The position numbers and the translations under genes were made by a program. Of a stretch of 11,011 nt of DNA, positions 5,716-11,011 are shown piece by piece. The stretch is from positions 1 through 11,011 of the forward strand of contig CACWHO010000012.1 in NCBI GenBank assembly GCA_902760765.1, in the 5' to 3' direction. The notes under the pieces were generated by a model, which did not search any database, was not told the origin of the DNA, and saw only the letters and a list, made by a program, of their open reading frames with translations. This DNA is from an uncultured Eubacteriales bacterium. GTDB lineage: Bacteria; Bacillota; Clostridia; TANB77; CAG-508. Numbering within the stretch: position 1 is the first letter of the stretch; the number at the start of each line of letters is the position of its first letter.

Positions 5716-6804
5716 ATGTCTTATTGGATGAAAGTTTTAAAGAAAATTTTATATATAGTTTTAACTTTTGTAATTATCTATGTGGCATATAAATTTGCAA
5801 TATTTTATATGCCATTTTTAATTGCATTTCTTTTTTCATTGGTAATGGAACCAATAATAAAATTTATAATGAGAAAACTAAATTTTACAAGAAGGACGAG
5901 TTCAATAATAATTTTTATAATAGTATTAGCAATTATAATTGGAATAATTGCATTACTTGTAGGTACATTAATTTCTGAAGCATCACATTTTTTAGGCGGA
6001 TTAAATGGATATGTAGAAAAGTTCCATTCAATTTCTGATAATATTACAAATAAGTTAAGATTTGATGGAATAGAAATGCCAGAAGAAATAAAAACAGCAA
6101 TTCAAGACTCTTCTAAAGAATTTGTAAATTCATCTTCAAATTGGGTAAAAAATTTATTAACAGGATTTTTAAATGCAACATCATCAATACCAACAATGGC
6201 TATTTGTATAATATTTTCTGTTATTTTTCTATATTTCTTATGTGTAGACAAAATATATATAATTGACCAAATAGAACACCACTTCCCAGAAAAATGGGTA
6301 AAAACTGTTAATTCACATTTAAAAGATATTACAGGAAGTTTTGGAGGATATTTAAAAGCTGAAGTTATATTAATATTAGTATCATTTGTAATTTCATTGA
6401 TTGGACTATATATATTAAAATTTGCAAAATTTAATATAGAATATCCACTTCTTATAGCACTATTTATTGGCTTTGTTGATGCACTTCCAATTTTAGGTTC
6501 TGGAACTGTAATGATTCCATGGGCAATTATATCTGCAATTAATGGAGATATAAAACTTGGTATAGCAGTAATAATTCTTTTTGCAATTATGAATACAACA
6601 AGACAATTTTTAGAACCGAAGCTTGTTAGTAAACATATAGGAACACATCCAATTTTTACTTTAATTGCAATGTATACAGGATTTAAAATAATTGGTGTTT
6701 TTGGACTTATTTTAGGACCAATAATTTTAATAATTATAAAAAATGTGTTTAGCAATATGATTGATGAGGGAATTGTAAAAAGCATTTTTGAAAATGATGG
6801 ATAA
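5716..6804 (+). CDS. ytvI: AI-2E family membrane protein, YtvI-like
   Basis: Integral membrane protein of 362 residues in the AI-2E/PerM-type exporter superfamily. It has the usual layout: hydrophobic helices near 10-30, 32-50 and 62-85, a more polar loop at about 95-150, then helices from about 155 onward. Signatures include GFVDALPILGSGTVMIPWA at 252-270 and RQFLEPK at 296-302, followed by HIGTHPIFTLIAMYTGFK and FGLILGPI. The G(S/T)G..xPWA and RQ..EPK segments resemble the sporulation protein YtvI subgroup more than autoinducer exporters. What it transports, if anything, is unknown; ytvI is sporulation-linked in Bacillus, which is weak evidence for a spore-former. AGAGGT lies 6 nt before the ATG. 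Its position 46 nt after murD suggests an operon and perhaps an envelope role. The family is certain and the subgroup is likely. Confidence 0.85.
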   Translation: MSYWMKVLKKILYIVLTFVIIYVAYKFAIFYMPFLIAFLFSLVMEPIIKFIMRKLNFTRRTSSIIIFIIVLAIIIGIIALLVGTLISEASHFLGGLNGYVEKFHSISDNITNKLRFDGIEMPEEIKTAIQDSSKEFVNSSSNWVKNLLTGFLNATSSIPTMAICIIFSVIFLYFLCVDKIYIIDQIEHHFPEKWVKTVNSHLKDITGSFGGYLKAEVILILVSFVISLIGLYILKFAKFNIEYPLLIALFIGFVDALPILGSGTVMIPWAIISAINGDIKLGIAVIILFAIMNTTRQFLEPKLVSKHIGTHPIFTLIAMYTGFKIIGVFGLILGPIILIIIKNVFSNMIDEGIVKSIFENDG

Positions 6805-6814
6805 AATATAAAAA

Positions 6815-6857
6815 TTTGATTTAAATTTTCATATACTTAGAAGCTTGAAAAATCAAA
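6815..6857 (+). terminator. Weak hairpin after the ytvI-like gene
   Basis: TTTGATTT (6815-6822) pairs with AAATCAAA (6850-6857), with an inner TTTCA/TGAAA (6827-6831 with 6846-6850, sharing one base). It lies 11 nt past the stop. The following bases (TAAATTTGACTTTTT) are only partly T-rich, so it is a weak terminator candidate for the murD unit. Confidence 0.3.
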
Positions 6858-6862
6858 TAAAT

Positions 6863-6891
6863 TTGACTTTTTACCAAAATGGTGGTAAAAT
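6863..6891 (+). promoter_or_regulatory. Promoter with operator-like dyad for the DUF84 gene
   Basis: TTGACT (6863-6868), 17-nt spacer, TAAAAT (6886-6891). A 7-bp dyad, TTTACCA-N6-TGGTAAA (6870-6889), fills most of the spacer and overlaps the -10, the usual position for a repressor site. The cognate regulator is unknown. Confidence 0.6.
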
Positions 6892-6934
6892 AAATATGTA
6901 ACTCGTTTATGGCAATTGTTAGAAGGAGAAACAT

Positions 6935-7420
6935 ATGAAAGTTATAGTTGCCAGTAAAGACCCCATCATAATTGAAGGGGTACAAAGAGCGTTTAGGGAT
7001 TTTTTCCCTAATACAAATTTGGAAATAGAGGGAGTAACAGATCTTGTAAAACCTTCTAAAATTCCGCTTAAAGATCAGAAAATCTATGAAGTCGCAAGAA
7101 ATAAGATTTCAAAGATTGACCAGGAACTTGGAAAGAAAAAGAAGGATTATATTGTATCTGTCTCAAATGGTGTTATTAGCCAGTATGGGAATTTTTTCAA
7201 TTGCTATGTAATTCTCGTAAAAGAGAAAAATGGAAAATTAAATTGGGGGCTTAGTACCTCATTTGAAATTCCTATAAAGTATGTTGGAAAAATTAATGAT
7301 GCTAAGGATGATTTAGAAAAAAAAGGTGGTATCAAAGGCCTTTCAAAAGGCAATGTTGATACATCAAAAATTATTGCAGATGCGACCATAATGGCATTAG
7401 CACGCTCTAAGTGGGTCTAA
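6935..7420 (+). CDS. DUF84 / YjjX-like NTPase family protein
   Basis: 161-residue cytoplasmic protein resembling the DUF84 family, whose member E. coli YjjX hydrolyses inosine and xanthosine triphosphates. Colinear matches from memory of YjjX: VIVASKDPIIIEGVQRAF at 3-20 (cf. ISATTNPAKIQAILQAF), the VARNKI helix at 53-58 (cf. GARNRV), YIVSVSNGVI at 72-81 (cf. WVAIEAGI), and a C-terminal KGGIKGLSKGNVDTSKIIADATIMAL (cf. [27 protein letters not shown]). The glutamate of IEAGI is S77 here, so nucleotide hydrolysis is uncertain. AAGGAG lies 6 nt before the ATG. It uses codons that are rare nearby (CCC, GGG, GCG, AGG, ATC) and sits as a monocistronic unit with its own promoter and GC-rich hairpin, which may indicate transfer. 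The family is likely; a divergent or catalytically changed member is my reading. Confidence 0.75.
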   Translation: MKVIVASKDPIIIEGVQRAFRDFFPNTNLEIEGVTDLVKPSKIPLKDQKIYEVARNKISKIDQELGKKKKDYIVSVSNGVISQYGNFFNCYVILVKEKNGKLNWGLSTSFEIPIKYVGKINDAKDDLEKKGGIKGLSKGNVDTSKIIADATIMALARSKWV

Positions 7421-7448
7421 TACATTTTCCGTACTCCTTCCTTTCGTA

Positions 7449-7485
7449 TGAGAGTGGCGCCTAACTCCTTAAGGTGTCACTCTCA
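7449..7485 (+). terminator. GC-rich hairpin after the DUF84 gene
   Basis: A 14-bp stem, TGAGAGTGGCGCCT (7449-7462) with AGGTGTCACTCTCA (7472-7485), contains two G-U pairs and a 9-nt loop. It is much more GC-rich than its surroundings. The tail is ATTTATGTTT, an imperfect U-tract. It lies 28 nt past the stop codon and is most simply a terminator. Confidence 0.65.
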
Positions 7486-7515
7486 ATTTATGTTTAAAAG
7501 ATTTAAAATCTACAG

Positions 7516-7539
7516 AAAAAAATTTAAATTATAAATTTA
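7516..7539 (-). terminator. AT-only terminator for the DUF1980-like gene
   Basis: On the minus strand TAAATT-tat-AATTTA is followed after two A residues by seven T residues (7522-7516). It starts 2 nt past the stop codon. The stem has no G-C pairs, so efficiency is doubtful. Confidence 0.4.
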
Positions 7540-7541
7540 TT

Positions 7542-8090
7542 CTATAAAATTTCAGCTGTTGGAATAAAATTTTCATCAGGAGGATAAACATATTCTTCTT
7601 TAGATGGTTTTTCAACTTTATTTATTTCATTTATTTTGATAATTGGCATATCACCATGATAATTTCCCTTTACTATCTCACCAGAAATTTCAACCCATGT
7701 ATTATTTTCAAAATCCTTACATTTATCAGACTCACACAAGAAGCCAACAACAACAGTTTGTGAATTTGAATTAATAATCATATCACGAGCAAGAACAAAT
7801 TGATTATCATTTAAATCTATAACTCTATAAACATATCCAGTAAATTTAATTTCTTTACCAACATATTTATCAATATTTTCATGCACTTCTTTTAATACAT
7901 TTGTATAATTTTGTGGAGATATTTCAATAGTACCTTTAGAAACACAGGATTCAGAGTTACCAGAATGTTCAGCACCTTTGAAAATTTTGAAAACGACAAC
8001 AGACAATATTATAATCAATAATATTATTACACAAACAAAAAAATATTTAAAAATTTTACTACCATTAACCTTAACATTGAATATAAACAT
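7542..8090 (-). CDS. Membrane-anchored DUF1980/TIGR03943 C-terminal-domain protein
   Basis: 182-residue protein with a short N-terminus, one membrane helix at about 17-37, a linker, and a domain at about 60-170 resembling the C-terminal part of the DUF1980 (TIGR03943, Bacillus YcgQ) family: YVGKEIKFTGYVYR at 76-89, NQFVLARDMI at 96-105, a central VVVGFLCESDKC (113-124), TWVEISGEI at 131-139, and a closing VEKPSKEEYVYPP at 159-171. This pattern looks like an OB-like beta domain. Full-length family members carry several N-terminal membrane helices and are paired with a DUF318/YcgR permease; neither is present here. An ATG at 8099 touches the AAAGAAAGG site directly, so I chose the ATG at 8090, 9 nt away. 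C119 and C124 (C-x4-C) could bind metal or form a disulfide. The function is unknown. Confidence 0.75.
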   Translation of the reverse strand: MFIFNVKVNGSKIFKYFFVCVIILLIIILSVVVFKIFKGAEHSGNSESCVSKGTIEISPQNYTNVLKEVHENIDKYVGKEIKFTGYVYRVIDLNDNQFVLARDMIINSNSQTVVVGFLCESDKCKDFENNTWVEISGEIVKGNYHGDMPIIKINEINKVEKPSKEEYVYPPDENFIPTAEIL

Positions 8091-8130
8091 AAAATTCATC
8101 CTTTCTTTTATTGGCTAAAATGCAAATATA

Positions 8131-8158
8131 TCTATATTATTTATTCAAATAAATCCAA
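8131..8158 (-). promoter_or_regulatory. Candidate promoter of the DUF1980-like gene
   Basis: Minus-strand TTGGAT (8158-8153), 16-nt spacer, TATAGA (8136-8131). It is divergent from the secA promoter and about 70 nt away from it. Confidence 0.45.
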
Positions 8159-8225
8159 TTTCTTTTTAATAAAATATATTTTTTATAAAAAAAATTATGC
8201 TAAAAATGTAAAATATTTTCTTTTG

Positions 8226-8266
8226 TACTTGCTAAAAATTGATATTAGTGATATAGTTAGCAAGTA
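8226..8266 (+). promoter_or_regulatory. secA promoter flanked by a 10-bp dyad
   Basis: TTGCTA (8229-8234), 17-nt spacer and TATAGT (8252-8257) form a good promoter. A perfect inverted repeat, TACTTGCTAA (8226-8235) and TTAGCAAGTA (8257-8266), covers the -35 and the predicted transcription start. A transcript starting near 8264 would not contain both arms, so the dyad is more likely to act as DNA, for example as an operator bound by a dimer, than as an RNA hairpin. Confidence 0.6.
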
Positions 8267-8297
8267 TAGTTAATAAACTGAGGAGGATTGTATCAAT

Positions 8298-11011
8298 ATG
8301 AAATTATTTAAGACATATAGTGAAAAAGAAGTAAAAAGAGTAATGCCAATTGTTCAAAAAATAAACGATTTAGAACCAGAAATGCAAAAATTATCTGACC
8401 ACGAATTAAGAGCAAAAACAGATTATTTTAAAAAACAATTAGCTGATGGAAAAACATTAGATGATATTTTACCAGAAGCATTTGCTGTTGTTAGAGAAGC
8501 ATCAAAAAGAGCCTTAGGAATGAGACACTTTGATGTTCAATTAATAGGTGGTATTATTTTACACCAAGGCAGAATTGCAGAAATGAAAACTGGTGAAGGA
8601 AAAACATTAGTTGCAACATTACCAGTTTATTTAAATGCACTTGAAGGAAAAGGTGTACATGTAATTACAGTAAATGATTACCTAGCTAAAAGAGATAGTG
8701 AATGGATGGGTAAATTATATAAATTTTTAGGACTTTCAGTTGGACTTGTTATTGCAGGTATGGGTCCAGAAGAAAAACAAAAAGCATATGCAGCAGATAT
8801 TACATATGGTACAAACAATGAATTTGGATTTGATTATTTAAGAGATAATATGGTAATTTACAAAAATCAATTAGTTCAAAGAGGATTACATTATGCAATT
8901 GTCGATGAAATTGATAGTATTTTAATTGATGAAGCAAGAACGCCACTTATTATTTCTGGTAGAGCAGCAGAATCATCAGATTTATATAAAAAAGCTGATA
9001 ATTTTGTAAAAAGACTAGAACCAAAAGTTATTGTTGAAGAAGATGTTAAAGATATTGAACAAGAAGAAGATAACGAAAAATATGATTATGTTGTTGATTT
9101 AAAGGCTAAATCTGCTACATTAACACAAAAAGGTATTAAAAAAGCAGAAGAGTTTTTTGGAGTAGAAAACTTTAATGACCTAGAAAATTCAACATTAGTT
9201 CATCATGTTCACCAAGCACTAAAAGCACATGGTGTAATGAAAAAAGATATTGACTATATCGTAAAAGATGGAGAAGTTTTAATTGTTGATGAGTTCACAG
9301 GACGTATTATGTATGGAAGAAGATATAATGATGGATTACATCAAGCAATTGAGGCAAAAGAAAATGTTAAAATTGCAGATGAATCTAAAACACTTGCAAC
9401 AATTACATTCCAAAATTACTTTAGAATGTATGATAAATTAGCAGGTATGACTGGTACTGCTATGACAGAAGCTGCAGAGTTTGAAGAAATTTATAACCTA
9501 GACGTTGTAGAAATTCCAACAAACAAACCAATGATTAGAAAAGACCATAATGATATAATCTATAAAAATGAAAGAGCAAAATTTAGAGCAGTTGTAGAAG
9601 ACATTAAAAAGAGTCACGAAAAAGGACAACCAGTTTTAATTGGTACTGTTTCAATTGATAAATCTGAAAGATTAAGCAAATTACTAGATGAAGCAAAAAT
9701 TCCACATGAGGTATTAAATGCTAAGTCACACGAAAAAGAAGCTATGATTGTTGCACAAGCTGGTAAATATGGTGCTGTTACAATTGCAACAAACATGGCA
9801 GGACGTGGTACAGATATTATGCTTGGTGGAAATAGTGAATATCTAGCAAAAGAAGAAATGAAAAAACAAAGAGTACCAGCAAATTTAATTGAAGAAGCTA
9901 ATACATATTATGAAACAGATGACAAAGACATATTACAAGCAAGAGAACAATTCACAAAATTAGTAGAAAAATATGAAGAAAAAATTAAAGACGAAAAGAA
10001 AAAGGTAATTGAAGCTGGAGGACTTAAAATAATTGGTACAGAAAGACATGAATCAAGAAGAATTGATAACCAGTTAAGAGGTCGTTCTGGACGTCAAGGA
10101 GATATAGGAGAATCTATATTCTATATTGCACTTGATGATGACTTAATGAAAATCTTTGGTGGAAATGCAATAACAAAAGTTTATAATACATTAGGTGCAG
10201 ATGAAAATATGCCAATTCAATCAAGAATTATCTCAAAAGCAGTAGAAAATGCACAAAAGAATGTTGAAGGTAGAAACTTTAGTACTCGTAAAAATGTATT
10301 AAAATATGATGATGTTATGAACGCACAAAGAGAAATTATTTACAAACAAAGAAGAGAAGTACTTGATGGAGAAGATATACATCAAAATATATTAAATATG
10401 GTAGATTCTATAGCAGAAGATACTGTTTCAGTATATACAGATTATGCAGAAAATTCTAAATCACTAAATGTAGAAGGACTAAATACAGAAATACAAGATA
10501 CATTTGGATTAGATATGTCTGAATTTGTAAATAGCCATAAAGATGACCCAAATGCAATTATTGATGAATTAAAATCAAAAGCACATAGTAAATATGATGA
10601 AAAAGAAGAAGAAATCACACCTGAAAAGATGAGAGAACTTGAAAGAATTGTAATGCTTAAAGTTGTTGACGAAAAGTGGATGGACCATATTGACAACATG
10701 GACGAATTAAAAGATGGTATTGGATTAAGAGCTTATGGACAACAGGACCCTATTGTAAAATACAGAATGGAAGGTATGGACATGTTTGATGAAATGATTG
10801 CAAACATTAAGTTAGATGTTGTTAAGATTCTTATGAATATCAGAAAACAAAGCAGTAATGCACAAAGACATGAAACAGCTAAAATAACAGGAGCAGCATT
10901 GCAAGCTATTGAAAGCGTTGATGGTGGTAAAAAAATAAATACACCAGAACATAGCCAAACAATAGTAAATGATAGACCAAAAATTGGTAGAAATGAACCT
11001 TGTCCATGTGG
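8298..11011 (+). CDS. secA: Preprotein translocase ATPase SecA (3' end beyond window)
   Basis: Motor ATPase that pushes unfolded preproteins through SecYEG. 904 complete codons are present with no internal stop or frameshift; the gene runs off the right edge. Walker A is MKTGEGKT at 96-103 (K102), Walker B is VDEID at 202-206, and the preprotein cross-linking region follows at roughly 225-375. The second nucleotide domain has TNMAGRGTDI at 498-507 and LRGRSGRQGD at 593-602, the arginine-finger motifs. The helical wing/two-helix-finger region has EKWMDHIDNMDELKDGI around W794. The window ends in GRNEPCPCG, the start of the C-terminal zinc/SecB-binding motif (C902, C904), so only about a dozen codons are missing. 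AGGAGG lies 11 nt before the ATG. It is transcribed alone from the dyad-bearing promoter. Confidence 0.97.
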   Translation, partial: MKLFKTYSEKEVKRVMPIVQKINDLEPEMQKLSDHELRAKTDYFKKQLADGKTLDDILPEAFAVVREASKRALGMRHFDVQLIGGIILHQGRIAEMKTGEGKTLVATLPVYLNALEGKGVHVITVNDYLAKRDSEWMGKLYKFLGLSVGLVIAGMGPEEKQKAYAADITYGTNNEFGFDYLRDNMVIYKNQLVQRGLHYAIVDEIDSILIDEARTPLIISGRAAESSDLYKKADNFVKRLEPKVIVEEDVKDIEQEEDNEKYDYVVDLKAKSATLTQKGIKKAEEFFGVENFNDLENSTLVHHVHQALKAHGVMKKDIDYIVKDGEVLIVDEFTGRIMYGRRYNDGLHQAIEAKENVKIADESKTLATITFQNYFRMYDKLAGMTGTAMTEAAEFEEIYNLDVVEIPTNKPMIRKDHNDIIYKNERAKFRAVVEDIKKSHEKGQPVLIGTVSIDKSERLSKLLDEAKIPHEVLNAKSHEKEAMIVAQAGKYGAVTIATNMAGRGTDIMLGGNSEYLAKEEMKKQRVPANLIEEANTYYETDDKDILQAREQFTKLVEKYEEKIKDEKKKVIEAGGLKIIGTERHESRRIDNQLRGRSGRQGDIGESIFYIALDDDLMKIFGGNAITKVYNTLGADENMPIQSRIISKAVENAQKNVEGRNFSTRKNVLKYDDVMNAQREIIYKQRREVLDGEDIHQNILNMVDSIAEDTVSVYTDYAENSKSLNVEGLNTEIQDTFGLDMSEFVNSHKDDPNAIIDELKSKAHSKYDEKEEEITPEKMRELERIVMLKVVDEKWMDHIDNMDELKDGIGLRAYGQQDPIVKYRMEGMDMFDEMIANIKLDVVKILMNIRKQSSNAQRHETAKITGAALQAIESVDGGKKINTPEHSQTIVNDRPKIGRNEPCPC

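Noticed and set aside
6102..6785. Minus-strand 227-codon frame inside the ytvI-like gene
   Set aside because: It is long only because hydrophobic AT-rich codons leave few stops on the opposite strand. The plus-strand protein has clear family motifs.
7449..7485. Riboswitch or 5' leader element for a minus-strand gene
   Set aside because: On the minus strand it points into the end of the DUF84 gene, with no gene to control. As a plus-strand terminator it fits the context.

Overview
The window is very AT-rich (roughly a quarter to a third G+C by eye) and uses AGA, TTA and A/T-ending codons almost throughout. Shine-Dalgarno sites are of the AAAGAAAGG/GGAGGTG kind. Gene content (class II Fba, SmpB, MurD, a YtvI-type AI-2E family membrane protein, SecA with a C-terminal zinc motif) points to a low-GC Gram-positive bacterium of the phylum Bacillota, most likely an uncultured Clostridia-like lineage. 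The YtvI-like protein hints at a spore-forming ancestry but does not prove it.

Region by region. (1) 1-938, plus strand: a HAD-family phosphatase followed at 15 nt by a small protein whose frame appears broken by one base; together they look like an operon entering from the left. (2) 939-1195: no gene, but a 31-nt hairpin and a 134-nt near-perfect hairpin lying between convergent genes. (3) 1196-2131, minus: fba, with its own consensus promoter. (4) 2314-2766, minus: smpB, with its own promoter and a leader hairpin. (5) 2909-3778, minus: two secreted or membrane-anchored low-complexity proteins (Asn-rich with 11-residue repeats; Ser/Thr/Asp-rich), separated by a 15-bp inverted repeat that contains both a promoter -10 and the ribosome binding site of the second gene. 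(6) 3801-4265: intergenic, but holding a 27-codon Asn/Lys-repeat mini-gene on the minus strand with an excellent ribosome binding site and a downstream hairpin, divergent from the murD promoter. (7) 4266-6804, plus: murD and a ytvI-like gene, probably one operon. (8) 6863-7485, plus: a self-contained unit of promoter with operator-like dyad, a DUF84/YjjX-like gene and a GC-rich hairpin. (9) 7542-8090, minus: a single-pass membrane protein carrying the C-terminal domain of the DUF1980/TIGR03943 family. (10) 8298 to the right edge, plus: secA, cut off two bases into a glycine codon of its zinc motif, with a 10-bp dyad over its promoter.

The housekeeping genes cover glycolysis (fba), ribosome rescue (smpB), peptidoglycan synthesis (murD) and protein export (secA). 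They are separate transcription units rather than one pathway. The less ordinary material is in the gaps: the frameshifted small gene, the long hairpin, the surface-protein pair with its occluded ribosome binding site, the Asn/Lys mini-gene and the two promoter dyads. I do not see a defence system, CRISPR array, insertion sequence, rRNA or tRNA.
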